NCBI GenBank assembly: GCA_963971405.1
Contig: OZ020485.1
Span: forward strand, 17,360,001 to 17,424,000
Direction: 5' to 3'
Source: Psococerastis gibbosa
Taxonomy: Eukaryota > Arthropoda > Insecta > Psocodea > Psocidae
DNA length: 64,000 nucleotides
The notes under the pieces were generated by a model that did no database searches, was not told where the DNA came from, and worked only from the letters and a program-made list of their open reading frames with translations. The translations under genes were made by a program, and so were the position numbers. Positions 52,830 to 63,600 of this stretch are shown here, one piece after another. Positions within the stretch are counted from its first letter, which is position 1, and each line of letters begins with the position of its first letter.

Positions 52830-53160
52830 TACCTGTATTAAGTACTCTCCTAATTTACACAAGTACACATACCTTTATCTTCTCTCCAGCATTCTATCCG
52901 TTACAAAAAAAAAACTCCCTCCTTGTTTCCCTCAGCCTAACAGCAATCTTAACCCCCCTCCTGACCTCTCTAGATCCGCCCTTGATAGTACCCCGTCAGG
53001 GTAACATCTTTTATCGACTAGCACGCTATACCAATCTCTAGTACCATTGTGTTATTCCTATTTTACACAGTACACACACCTTTATCTTCTTCCCAGCATT
53101 TTATCCGTTAAAAAAAACTCCTTCTCATGTTTCCCTGAGCCTAACAGCAGTGTTATCGCT
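52830..53160 (+). repeat. Two-unit tandem repeat, about 215 bp
   Basis: ACACCTTTATCTTCTnnCCAGCATT and TGTTTCCCTnAGCCTAACAG occur near 52868-52945 and 53080-53150. Confidence 0.7.
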
Positions 53161-53358
53161 CCGGAGCCGTCAATGGTGACTCGCTGAGGACACTTTTTCT
53201 TCCTCATGATCCCCGCCTCCCGATGAACTTATCTTCGGGCGATTGACAGCTCGGCCTCGCACTCCTTCCCCTCCTGCTTCCCGGTTGTCGGTCTGACCTC
53301 CCTCACGGGCACGATCTGATCACGGATTGCCGATAGCAGTGATCTGGCATGCCATCGA
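53161..53358. other. GC-rich unique stretch
   Basis: It is markedly richer in GC than the surroundings (CCTCCCGATGAACTTATCTT, GGTCGGTCTGACC-like words). A minus-strand frame is open for about 40 codons but has no recognised motif. It may be an exon or conserved element; undecided. Confidence 0.25.
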
Positions 53359-53359
53359 A

Positions 53360-53890
53360 GGGACCACAAGGGTGTCGCGGAGTTCATTACTATTCCCTCT
53401 TTTTACTTGTGACCCTTTGTTGGAGGTCCAGTGACCTCTTCTCTAATGGTCACTGGTCAGTGTTTTTTCATTGGGGAGATTGTTTTTCTTTCTATCTTTG
53501 CTCAATCACTTACAGACTTTTAGCTGAAATCTGACGCCCCATAATTGCCAGCTCTATTTCCTTTTCGTTGAGGCGAGCTGTGTGTGGTCCAGTGACTCCC
53601 CCCCCCCCTTCCAATGTTCACTAGTCAGGGTTTCATTAGGGGGTATAGGGATTTCTTTTTCTTTTTTTTATTATGCTCAATCACTTGCATACTTTTACAA
53701 ATTATTGGTATCAAGGACTACGGGGGTTGCGTAGTTCATTAATGTTCCTTCCTTTTACTATTAACCCGTCGTTAGAAGTCCAGTGACCCCTTCTCTAATG
53801 GTTTGTGCTTCGTTTGGGAATTTATACTTCGTTTTAGCTTTGCTCTTTCACTTACAGACTTCTACCTGAGGCCTGGTTTACCAGGGACTC
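53360..53890 (+). repeat. Three-unit tandem repeat, about 170-180 bp
   Basis: Units near 53360, 53545 and 53710 share GTCCAGTGACCnCTTCTCTAATGGT, TTTGCTCAATCACTTACAGA and a CTTTTAnCTGA end. Confidence 0.75.
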
Positions 53891-54107
53891 TGGTGGATGC
53901 TCCCTTAGCGGCTACTGCTGATTATTAAGTGACAACCTGAGAGGTAAAAACGTTAAGGGAATAAAAAATGTCTCATTGCTTAGAATAAATGTTCCTTTAC
54001 ATTTCCTTCACACTACGATCGATATATCCCGTCAAACTGTGGTGTCCAATTGTCTCATAAATGAATGAATAAATGAAGACCTATATAAAAAACATCGTAG
54101 CATGACA

Positions 54108-54315
54108 ACCGTATGAGGGCCTGAGGATCCTCTCTCTTGATCACTGCTTTATTTGGGATGTTGTGGTCAACAACATGCCTGGCATCAGCGGGTTTCCTCT
54201 ACCGGTGATGGTGGAGTTGGGTGGACCCTGGCCAGGCAAAACCATTTTCCTTTTATGTCAAGTCATGAACCTCGACCTTCCGTTTCTTAGTTGAGTCTTC
54301 TTGGACTATTCAGGT
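54108..54315 (-). mobile_element. SINE family B copy
   Basis: Complement of GATCACTGCTTTATTTGGGA, TGTTGTGGTCAACAACATGC and GGTGGAGTTGGGTGGACCCT. It includes the body up to the head side (GTTGAGTCTTCTTGGAC). Confidence 0.6.
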
Positions 54316-54905
54316 CCAGGCATAAATAAGTAAAACATGCAATTCATAAGTAAAACATTAGTTAAACATTTTTAAGCTCTCTCTCTCTCTATTGCCTTCT
54401 ATTTCATTGGGAGAAACCATCACGAACCAGCCAACCGTAACCATCACGAACTCATCCATTAGAATACAAAACTAATAGACAAGTACAGAGCAAACGTAAA
54501 CAGATTAATACTATGCATAGACATAAATAACTGGAAGGCTGCTTAGACATCAAAAGGTTACCATATTTGAGCGAAAAGAAAGGACTCCTGCAGGCAATCG
54601 TGCCGCACCATGAAAAGTCTGCTGTGCAAATGCAATAAAAGAGTACAGACAAACAAATGTAGAGTAATCTATAAAACAGTTAAAACGGCTTAATGCTAAT
54701 GTACAAGTATAAATAGCCAGCTGTTTGGACATCGTAGGAGATCAAGAACTACCATATTAGATGGGATGGAGAGGGGCACCCAGTCGTGCAGGGCAATAAA
54801 ATGGGGGACTAAATGAATGTATCGATGAAAAATGAACTATGGGGGCGCGCTAAAAAGAGTTGGCCGTAAGGAATAGGTTGACAAAGCATTGGCCTTGTGA
54901 CCCCG
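54316..54905. other. Unassigned DNA with a weak internal repeat
   Basis: About 54455-54560 and 54620-54740 share ACAAATAACTGGAAGGCTGC/ATAAATAGCCAGCTGTTTGG-like words, suggesting an old roughly 175-bp duplication. No gene was seen. Confidence 0.35.
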
Positions 54906-54909
54906 GTAG

Positions 54910-55760
54910 CTATTAGCGGGGGACTGTGGCCCTCGACAATGCTGTTAAAGTGGAGCGGTAGCCATTACTCTTTTCGCAAGTTAGAGATTTGAGAGGGGAG
55001 ATGCGACATGTTTGGCGCCAAAATACTAACTTCGAGATGCAGGGAAAGTCGGTAAACTTGTATTACTCCTCTCGAAAGTTGGAGATTTTATATATGAGAT
55101 GTGTCATGTTTGGCGCCCAAACTCAAATTAATAGATGTAAAGGGACTTGCGGACTGTGGCCTTCGACAATGCTCTTAAAATTGCGCGGCAAATTTAACAA
55201 TTTTTGCCAGTTTGAAATTTGAGAGTCAAAATTCTAACTTCGAGATGCAGGGAAAGTTGGTGATCTGTGGCCTTATCAATACGCTTAGAGCGGTAGCTAT
55301 TACTCTTCGAAAATTGGAGATGATATATAGGAGATGCGATATGTTTGGCGAAAAAACTCAAATTACTAGATGTAGGGGGACTTGCGGACTGTGGCCTTCG
55401 ACAATGCTCTTTAAATTGCGCGGCAAATTTTACAATTTTTGCCAGTTTGAAATTTGAGAGGAGAGATGCGACACGTTTGGCGTCAAAATTCTAACTTCGA
55501 GATGCAGGGAAAGTCGGTAGCTATTACTCTTCGAAAATTGGAGATTTTATGTAAGAGATGCGACATGTTTGGCGAAAAAAACTCAAATTACTAGATGTAG
55601 GGGGACTTGCGGACTGTGGCCTTCGACAATGCTGTTAAAATTGGGAGGCAAGTTTTACCATTTTCACCAGTTAGAGATTTGAGGGGAGGAAATGTGAAGT
55701 GTTTGGCGCCAATTTTCAAATTGCAAGATTTAGGAAATTTGGTGGACTGTGGTCCTGGTC
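54910..55760 (+). repeat. Satellite-like array with alternating subunits
   Basis: GATGCGACATGTTTGGCG-type words recur near 55000, 55103, 55333, 55466, 55558 and 55693, alternating with CTTCGAGATGCAGGGAAAGT and ACTTGCGGACTGTGGCCTTC. The combined unit is about 230-240 bp. Confidence 0.85.
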
Positions 55761-56370
55761 CTGACTAATCTTAAATAGGCCTATAATGTGATGTCACTTC
55801 CATAAAGCCTACGAATCTAGTCCGAGTGACGTCACATCCGTCACAATCCAGATTTCAAGACCCATATTATAAGAAGTTATGCTAAACAAAATGTAAAAGA
55901 GCATTTCTTCCACTTTTTGAAATCTTAAAAATAGCAGTACGTAAATATATATTTCCCCCCTTACCCTTGCACTTCCATCAGAAATAATGGCACATCTCTT
56001 AATTGCAGGATCCCAATGCGTTGATTGGCCAAGCATATCCATTTCGCAGATGATAAGGTCGCGATCAGGTCAGTCGCGGTACAAGGCGCGAATCCCCCAT
56101 GATAAAACACAGCGATTAAGAATAAGGTGTAACGAATGTACCCGACTTGGCAATATTTATAATGGAGCCGTGCCCAATACTTATGAGCGTATTATTTATT
56201 TATTTACTGGTCAGTGACTGAGTGTCCTCTTGGATAGATTTTAGATAGGAAACACGCAATATCCATAAGGAAGTCACTGGTGGTATTAATTTTATACGAA
56301 TCGGAATGTCATTATAAGAAGAAAATCCAGTGGCAGTACAACCCGTAATGGGTTTAGGCATGAGGACGAA
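55761..56370. other. Unassigned DNA
   Basis: GGCCTATAATGTGATGTCAC and the nearby GTGACGTCACATCCGTCACA form a CRE-like palindromic cluster. No gene was recognised. Confidence 0.4.
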
Positions 56371-56374
56371 TATA

Positions 56375-56475
56375 AATATAAATAAAGCTAAACTAAAAGC
56401 TTAACTAAACCAACCTAGTGGAGTTAGGGCTATAAGGGCCTCTCTTACACTCAACTAACTAAGAACTAACACTAA
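56375..56475 (-). mobile_element. SINE family A, 3' fragment
   Basis: ACCAACCTAGTGGAGTTAGG, GCTATAAGGGCCTCTCTTAC and ACTCAACTAACTAAGAAC are the complement of the tail and hairpin region. Confidence 0.75.
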
Positions 56476-56639
56476 TGTTGGTTATTAGAAACCTTCCTTT
56501 GCATATGTTTGGGGCAACTCTTTGCTAATTCATGTCCCGATAATATTTATACAAATACTGATATGTTGTATATATGCCGTATCTCTCCAAAACAGCGATT
56601 CTAAAATACTGACATTTTAACACATTTACATTTTTTTCC

Positions 56640-56960
56640 ACTTTACTATCAGAATTACCACCAGTTACCAGGTTTCTGCACGCTGCCCCCAGGTAATTGC
56701 CCCATTTGCGATATTTTCCGAGGCATTACGAGCAATATAAGGTCTACCTCGAATTGGCCTAATGGCTGGGGTCATAGTGTCATATTGCTGCGTGCTTTAT
56801 TGCCGGAATGGTGGCAAGCTTGCCGATTCAATTGCTTTTGACGCAATTCCGTTAAAATATTTCGCAACATTATCGCTTTGTTGTTCTGTCTAATGGTCAT
56901 AGTTTTCATGCCTTCTTGTTATGTTGCCACGATATTTGTGGAGTTTGAAAGGTTCTGTGT
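56640..56960. promoter_or_regulatory. Candidate conserved noncoding element
   Basis: This low-repeat stretch has no open frame and contains words typical of developmental enhancers (GTGCTTTATTGCCGG, CCTAATGGCTGG, TTCAATTGCTTTTGACGCAA). There is no direct evidence of conservation. Confidence 0.2.
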
Positions 56961-57014
56961 GTAGCTTGCAGCATGACCAGGAAAATAATAAAAGTAACGG
57001 GAAAGCTATATTTT

Positions 57015-57100
57015 ATGTCGACACTTCGGAGAACTTAAAGCAGGCGGTCCTGGACAAACTTAGTTTTAGAAACTTAGTTTTAGAAACTTAGTTTTAGAGG
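57015..57100 (+). repeat. SINE A fragment followed by a 15-bp triple repeat
   Basis: ACACTTCGGAGAACTTAAAG and CAGGCGGTCCTGGACAAACT derive from the SINE body. AAACTTAGTTTTAG is then repeated three times (57056-57098). Confidence 0.7.
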
Positions 57101-57448
57101 CCTTCGTCTAGTAGCTCAATGCGTGCGTATGGAACCAACACGATTAAGTGTGTGGTAGGATAACTGACAAATACCTCATTAATTTTAATTATAAGTCAAG
57201 AATTGTTGCCGTTCTTGTCGTTCTTTCTGTTCTTGTCGCTTATTAGTGGATTTGGCAGACCTTATCACTGTACTGTGATGTGCCACCCTCCCACGCTTCG
57301 GCTTGAGGGGGCACAGCTTGTAATTTTTTGTCTACCAATTTTTTTTTTGGTGAGAAATACACGGATTTTCTATTTATCTATCTACTTTTTTTTTTCTTAA
57401 ATGGAAACTTACCGTTGACATATTAATAAAATCATTAATGACAAAACT
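57101..57448. other. Unassigned DNA
   Basis: A GAGGGGGCACAGCTTG stretch and two T-runs were noted. No gene was recognised. Confidence 0.4.
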
Positions 57449-57450
57449 AT

Positions 57451-57817
57451 TTGAAAGGAATATTACCCCTGGATCACCCCAAAATATGTTGGTTTATATT
57501 TTTTATTTAAGTTAATAAAGTTATAAATATTTGGCCTCGTCAATTGTTAGAGGACTATTTCATACACCATTTTATGAAGTGTTTATCATTTTTTCTGTTA
57601 TGTTTCCATTAATTTGATATTTCGGTTGCCTATTATCAGTTTCACTGAAAACCCCTTGCACCAAAACAAACAAATCCTCATTGTGCTATGTATAACATAG
57701 TCCTCTGCTAATTGAAAATACCAAATCGTTATAACTTCGGCATTAAATTAAATAAAAAATATAAACCAACCTATTTTGGGTGATCCAGGGGTGGGCAATG
57801 CCTAATGTTCCTTTCAA
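57451..57817. mobile_element. Palindromic element with TTGAAAGGAA ends
   Basis: TTGAAAGGAATATTACCCCT and CCCCAAAATATGTTGGTTTA at the left are mirrored at the right (AAACCAACCTATTTTGGGTG ... CCTTTCAA) with small indels. The arms also share GTTATAAnnATTTGG/CCAAATCGTTATAAC. A fragment lies near 46.08 kb. Confidence 0.75.
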
Positions 57818-58305
57818 CTAGGCTAGTCATTATTAATATTTAATATCTTCCACTGAAAACAAGAAATGGAACGCTGTGAAGCATTAGAATTTACAATTCC
57901 AACATTCCAAGAATCATGTACACCGACTCGAGAATTTCTCGAACCATATAAAAGAGGATTATATCAGTGGATTACTGGAATCAAATATCAATTTTCCAAC
58001 TGTAGCAAATCCGTCGGACAAAATTTGCGGTAAATAACCATCGTGGCGGAGAGATTATGCACTCATTAATTAATATCATCAATATGAAACGGTTCAGAGC
58101 CTGGGGTACCACGACTCCAGCTCCAGCGTAAATATACTGGAATTCGGGGAAACCAATCAAGGGGATCGGTACCACGACCTTTTAATCACGAGCCCATCCA
58201 TCACTACATACAAACTTCTTCATCTTCTGCTTTTCCTTCATCATCATCAAATCGAATGTGTATTTAATGTCATTTTACCTGATTCCGTGCAGTCCATTGA
58301 GTCAC
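57818..58305. other. Unassigned DNA
   Basis: No gene or repeat was recognised. Confidence 0.4.
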
Positions 58306-58309
58306 AAAG

Positions 58310-58425
58310 TAAGGCAGAATATACCCGGTTATTGTCATCTGCCATTTTGAATCCTATATGGCAAGTATTGCAAGAAAGTAAGAGATTAAAAAGAACGAAA
58401 ACACGTTTTAGTATTTTAGGGAGAT
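58310..58425 (+). repeat. Dispersed repeat, partner of 49670
   Basis: AGGCAGAATATACCCGGTTA and the following 95 bases match 49672-49785. Confidence 0.65.
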
Positions 58426-58532
58426 TCATCTACCTATTGAGATCCAATGACCAATGTTTGACTTTCGGAAAATTTCTTCCCAACTTTTCATTTCATGACC
58501 CCCTGACCCCAAAACCACCCTGCGTTCAAAAT

Positions 58533-58610
58533 GTTATATATATATGTATGTATATACAATACATATATATACTGTATATAAGTATATACAGTATGTATTG
58601 TTTGTATATC
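58533..58610. repeat. TA/TG-rich palindromic microsatellite
   Basis: TATATATATGTATGTATATA, ACAATACATATATATACTGT and ATATAGTATATACAGTATGT-like words can fold into several hairpins. Confidence 0.75.
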
Positions 58611-59570
58611 GATTTTAGGAAACACTCTAACTTCCGTAAATATTATCTGATTTTGATGAAACTTGGCACAAAAATTGATCATACAAATGTCAAATGATCG
58701 AGTTCGTTAACCAGCTAGATGCGCTATTTAGTTACAAGATGGCGGCCGATTGAAACCTTATATAATTCATATCTCAGTTACGATAATATTGGTCACTAAG
58801 GAATGAATGAAAATTTTACTGAAAGCCCGTATTGTTATCTACGATAATGGTCATCAACACTTTTTACGACAAATCAACGATTTCAAGATGACGTCCAGTC
58901 AAAGTAAAAATAATTTAATAAGTAGAAGTTCATAGTCGTCATTGTTTGGAACACAAGACATGTGTGTTTTGTGTGATGAATTCTTCTTCTTCTTCCACTT
59001 CCCTCTTTAGTGCCGCAGCATAAGGGGTTCGCCCCGAACTCATTTCCTATGCTGACAATCCATTCTGCACTATAAATCCATTTCTGCATTATATTTTGCG
59101 GTGGGTCAAATTAGAGGATTTTATTTTATCGCGATATTTTTTCTCCTTCTAAAACGCAAAAAGTTTCTTGAAAGTTTTACAGACAGATTTACCAGCAGAA
59201 ATGCTCGTCAGAATGGACTACCCAAAACCCGTACTGTTTGTTATGTAAATAACTAACGCGAGAACCTCGGCTATTACATCAACTGCATACAAATTCTACA
59301 ATTCATCAATTTGCTGGGCATATTGTTTGATGAGATAGGCGTAGGCGTGAGATACGTCGGGGGGCATTTCAACGGTAACATGCCCTACCCGCCCCACTGT
59401 CACCCATCCATCATAGCCAATGGAAGCCCCATTACACCGGTATTGCATCTCTTAGCATCTTTATTAAGGGTGGGTCCCACGGCGAGTTGAAAAGTCTCAT
59501 GTTGGTGCCATCCCGAGAATTTTCAAGTGACCGTGAGTGCCACTAGAAGGTCTGCGGCAAACTAAAACAG
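58611..59570. other. Unassigned DNA
   Basis: No gene was recognised. Confidence 0.4.
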
Positions 59571-59574
59571 GTAT

Positions 59575-60300
59575 ACCAAAGATGCAAAATAGAATGGAAA
59601 ACACGTAACTATAAACTAAGTAATGAGGATAGCGGTGAAACGTAAGTGAAAATACAAGGAAATGTCAAAGAGAATGGCAAAGGTAGTCAACGGAAAGTGA
59701 CTGAGTTTGTGGGGTACCAACATAAAAACAAGAAAATTGCGGCAAATGAAGAATAAATGTGTAATCTAGCAAACAGGGCTGACAACAGAATCCGCGCGTA
59801 AGTTTCTGCGCACTGGACCTGGTCATCTTAATAGCTTCACTATGACTGTAATTAACTTATGTCGAGAACCTCCAAGCTTAATCTCAGTCACAACTTGCCG
59901 CTTCTTTGTTTTCGCTGCGGATTCCCATCTTATCACCCTGAGGTATACCTATGGTTACTGGAATTCGAACGACACCAGAGAAAAGACGATCCCATCTCTC
60001 TTATATAGAATTTTATTCAAAACTAAAGAAAAAATGAAAGCCACGTGCCGTCTTCCGTTTCAATCCACCGAGTTATTTAATTCTACAAACAGTGGAGATT
60101 ATGAAAACACAAGCAAATACAATTTACGAAGGTTGCCGCCTGAAATGGTTTTTTTTCTTTGGCGGCTTTTGCCGTCTCCGACTTGAGGAAAGCGGGATAT
60201 TCAACAATATGTAAATTCAATGTCCTTGAATTCTGGATCGGCCGGAATAAAAACAATGGATGCATCTTGGACGGGCAGTTGCTTTTTAGTGGATGACAGA
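59575..60300 (+). repeat. Segmental repeat, copy 1
   Basis: GATAGCGGTGAAACGTAAGT, ACTGAGTTTGTGGGGTACCA, AGTTTCTGCGCACTGGACC, GCTTAATCTCAGTCACAACT and, later, CAATGGATGCATCTTGGACG have counterparts in the same order at 61080-61610. Confidence 0.7.
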
Positions 60301-60635
60301 GGTCATCTCATGGGAGTAGAATGGTTATACTAGACACTAGGAAGCGCTCTTTGAGGTGAATAATGTTTTGGCTACATATTGTATTTTCGGTGTTGTAACT
60401 ATTGTTCATAGTTGTATCGATGTTTGCTGTGTTGTTCTTTACGTCTTGATTATTGTATTATATTTTATTTTTGCAGAATTAGGCCCTTATCGCTTTTTAT
60501 TTTTCATCTGGTCCCTTGTAACGTTGTGTCAGTCACTGAACAATAATCAAGACAAAAATTTGCGCAAAGTACAACGCGTTAATATATATTCCGCAGAAAT
60601 ACTTCCACAATAACTTTCTTCTTCTTTAGCTAGGT
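60301..60635. other. Unassigned DNA
   Basis: An 85-codon frame at 60356 is hydrophobic but uses a non-ATG start and has no recognised motif. Confidence 0.35.
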
Positions 60636-60639
60636 TGTT

Positions 60640-60815
60640 GGTACCCACTTCAGGGTATCAAGGGACTCTAAATTCATACATAACACAACCCCACAACGAT
60701 GGAACTTACATAGCACCAGGCCTTCGTGTTTGAACTTGCTATGATATGAATCAGAGGACCTCCTGATTATAGTGGATTCCAAACCACTTGGCATCAGCTT
60801 CTCGCATGAATAATT
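60640..60815 (-). repeat. Dispersed repeat, inverted copy of 11565-11755
   Basis: AATTCATACATAACACAACC, GACCTCCTGATTATAGTGGA and CCACTTGGCATCAGCTTCTC are the complement of the 11.6-kb copy. Confidence 0.65.
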
Positions 60816-61079
60816 AATTCTAATTAGAGAGAGAGGTGAATATGTAGCGGAATTGGACCCCTGACTTCCTTTTGATCGTTGATCGTTTCCAATACAGTAC
60901 GGCTTTCACAAATCAATAACCGCCTCATCAGACCAGTAAGGGTGATAAGTCTGATAGGTTCCTAGCAATATAATATATCATTTAGTTAGGCCATCAAACA
61001 TAGCAGTATATTGTATGCACAATGTTTTCAGATTAATCGGACTGCAGGTTGCTGCAAGTGTTAAATTCAGAGTCCTCGA

Positions 61080-61620
61080 GTAGCATCTTTTTGGCAAAGA
61101 TAAAAAATAGAATAGATTGCGCCTAGCCACATGCTAAGTAAAGCCGATAGCGGTGAAACGTTAGGGGAAATCGCAAATGTAGCAAAGGAAATGTGACTGA
61201 GTTCGTAGAGTTCCAACATAAAAAAAATGTGACAAGTGAAGAACAAATGGACAATCCAGCAGGCAGGCTTTCCTATACAAACTAGCGCAGCGCAGTAACT
61301 TACTGCGCACTTGACCCGCAATCTAAATAGCTTTATTATGGCTGTGATTTGCTTATGGCGAGAATCTCCTAGCTTAATTTCAATCACAACTTTTTGCGAC
61401 TTCATTGCATGAGCTGTCGATGCCCACCTTACCCGCCTGGTGTTTACTTCGTAATAAATATCTACTAGTTTGCTACACGCATGGATGCAATCTACCTATT
61501 CTACGTCGCTGTTATATTCACAGTCCTTGAGCAGCGCGAGCGTCCAGTTCACAAACAATGGACGCATCTCGGACAGCAGTCGGTTTTTACTTTGTGACAA
61601 GGGTCGACTGGTTGGATACA
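61080..61620 (+). repeat. Segmental repeat, copy 2
   Basis: GATAGCGGTGAAACGTTAGG, ACTGAGTTCGTAGAGTTCCA, GCTTAATTTCAATCACAACT and CAATGGACGCATCTCGGACA match copy 1 about 1.3-1.5 kb upstream. Confidence 0.7.
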
Positions 61621-61884
61621 TGCATCGCTGCAACTGCAATTTAACGAACTCGATTCTGTCCTTTCCCGTCTAGAACAACTTCTGGTTTAGAAATTAGAAA
61701 TGCAAATACCAGGAAAATTATGAAACGCTAGCATATGCTGTTTGAAATCTGATTTACAGAATTATTTGACAGGCTATGAATGAAAAGGTTTCTATCGCTT
61801 TTATCCAACGATTTAGAAGAAAATAAATTGACAGTGTTTCAGTTATGATAATTTTCTTCTGCTAGACCAAGACGTCTTAACCAA

Positions 61885-62020
61885 CGATAACAAAATAGAT
61901 TAGTTGGCGCCTAGCTATGACTTAAGTATGGCAGATAGCGGTGAAACGTAGAGGGAAATGTCAAAGGAAATGTGACCAAGTTGTAGGGTTGAAACATAAA
62001 AAAAGAAACCCAATATGTAT
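61885..62020 (+). repeat. Segmental repeat, partial copy 3
   Basis: GCAGATAGCGGTGAAACGTA, GGGAAATGTCAAAGGAAATG and GTAGGGTTGAAACATAAAAA match the first part of copies 1 and 2. Confidence 0.7.
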
Positions 62021-62049
62021 TGTAACACTAGGTCAATTACAATTATTAA

Positions 62050-62122
62050 GAAAAGCTCTAAATAATAAATAAAATAAATATGGACTTTTTGTTTTTTCTA
62101 CTACTAAGCCAACCTAGCGGGC
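62050..62122 (-). mobile_element. SINE family A, tail fragment
   Basis: TAAATAAAATAAATATGGAC, TTTTTGTTTTTTCTACTACT and AAGCCAACCTAGCGGG are the complement of the SINE tail. It stops before the hairpin. Confidence 0.7.
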
Positions 62123-62189
62123 ACCAAAGAAAATAAATAAATTATCATTTCCAATCCACACATCACAGCCCTTATCTTCTTCTTTTTCG

Positions 62190-62480
62190 GTGCAGGCGGT
62201 GAGGCTTTGGTACTCTCTGCCGGACCCTATCAGAAATGAAATAAATTGGAAAGCAAAAAGTTTAAGGGTGGTTGTCAGGACTATGTTATGGTGCATATAT
62301 AAATGGTGTGTAAATGGTCTGTTAGTTTTAATTTTTTTATGTGTTAATTTTTTATTCAGACAAATTGTAATTTTATTTTATTTGTAAATTGTAATATGGG
62401 TTAGTTGTAAGAGTGGGCCGAAAAGCCCAAAATTCGCCCACATGGAAAAGACAATTTCCTTTTTTTTTAAAAAAATAAAT
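62190..62480 (+). pseudogene. LINE ORF2 C-terminus and 3' tail
   Basis: VRLWYSLPDPIRNEINWKAK at 62193-62255 is the W/Y-N/S-LP-x-x-I/V-R-N signature found near the end of many CR1/Jockey-type RT proteins. The tail has TTAGTTGTAAGAGTGGGCCG, the 5-bp hairpin TGGGC/GCCCA with loop CGAAAA, ATTCGCCCACATGGAAAAGA and a T-run. The body upstream is missing. Confidence 0.65.
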
Positions 62481-63185
62481 AAATGAGATTTTAGCGAAAA
62501 ATTGTAACCAATTATTATTTAGAAGTCTTTGTCGCCAATAAACGTCACCACAGGGCACAGTCTCTCATGAATTATCTATTTATCTATCAGTGACCGTCTA
62601 TACACAGTAAATGTCAGTAAGTTGTCTGTAGTTTTAAAATAACGCTGGGAAATGTCACATATAGGCAGTCTGTCAGTTATTCTCCTCGTATAGCTATCAG
62701 ACAGCTCTTGAAATTGCGTCTGCGGATGTATAGACATGCTTTACGTGCATGGCTTTGTGGGAAAATGCCATTAACTGCGTTTAGCAGACGTCTGGGCAAT
62801 ACAATAATTGCCACATGGTTGCATTTCATTTCATGTTGTATTACTCGTTCGTATTATGGGACGCAAGTCTCCAAAGGGCAGTTCCCACCTCCCTCTGAAA
62901 TGTCTCGGGAAGAAATACTGGACGGCACCTCTATACAATGGAACATGGGAAATGTTCGAGGAATATAATATGTATAGAACAATTGATCTATATACAATAT
63001 GATTAATATAATTTCATTCATCCCTTTACTTAAAAGCAATAAAAATCTTTTTTTTAATTCAAGCAATTGCTTAATGTTAATTTTTATCTTTTTCTTTTTT
63101 AAACTCTTTCAATTCTTCAATTATCTTACCAATCAACATCCCCTGATTTAATCCTCCTAATGATCCTATAATTAAAGACAAAATA
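62481..63185. other. Unassigned DNA
   Basis: Two overlapping plus-strand frames at 62708-63002 have no recognised motif. A (CTAT)n-like TATCTATTTATCTATCAG stretch lies at 62574. Confidence 0.35.
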
Positions 63186-63189
63186 TAAA

Positions 63190-63342
63190 ATGGAGCACCT
63201 GCTCCTTGTCTGTCCTACGTATGCTTGCTACCGCACCTTCCCTAATAACTCCTATATGAGCAATATTCTTACAGATACAACTACTTTACGCCAACACAAG
63301 CTCCCGTTTCTATTCCAGTCAACTATCTTTAAAAATATGTGA
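63190..63342 (+). pseudogene. C-terminal remnant of a LINE ORF2
   Basis: A 50-codon frame begins MEHLLLVCPTYACYR and ends LFQSTIFKNM then TGA. E-H-L-L-L-x-C-P-x-Y is the last Cys/His knuckle of many LINE ORF2 proteins (usually preceded by E-T). It is followed by a LINE-like 3' UTR. Confidence 0.65.
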
Positions 63343-63600
63343 AAACCCTTAAGCCATTAAAACAAAAACAAAATCGAACAATAGACAAAGGCAAACTGTT
63401 GTAGACGGTACCTGGGCAACTCGTTGTCCAGCGCGCTTATAGCAGTTGGCAAAAAAAAACAAAAAAAAAACAAAAAAAAAACAATAGTGCACACCACACC
63501 AATCCCATTCATAATGACAGCATTGCAACACATAAACATATAACGCGTAAGCCCCAAAGGGCGGTGCGTTATAATTTTTAAATAAATAAATAAAGAAAAA
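63343..63600 (+). mobile_element. LINE 3' UTR with terminal hairpin
   Basis: After A-runs at 63453-63481 there is a strong hairpin: TATAACGC (63539-63546) pairs with GCGTTATA (63566-63573), with inner GCCC/GGGC and loop CAAA. An (AAAT)n tail follows to about 63600, as expected for the 3' end of a LINE. Confidence 0.65.
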
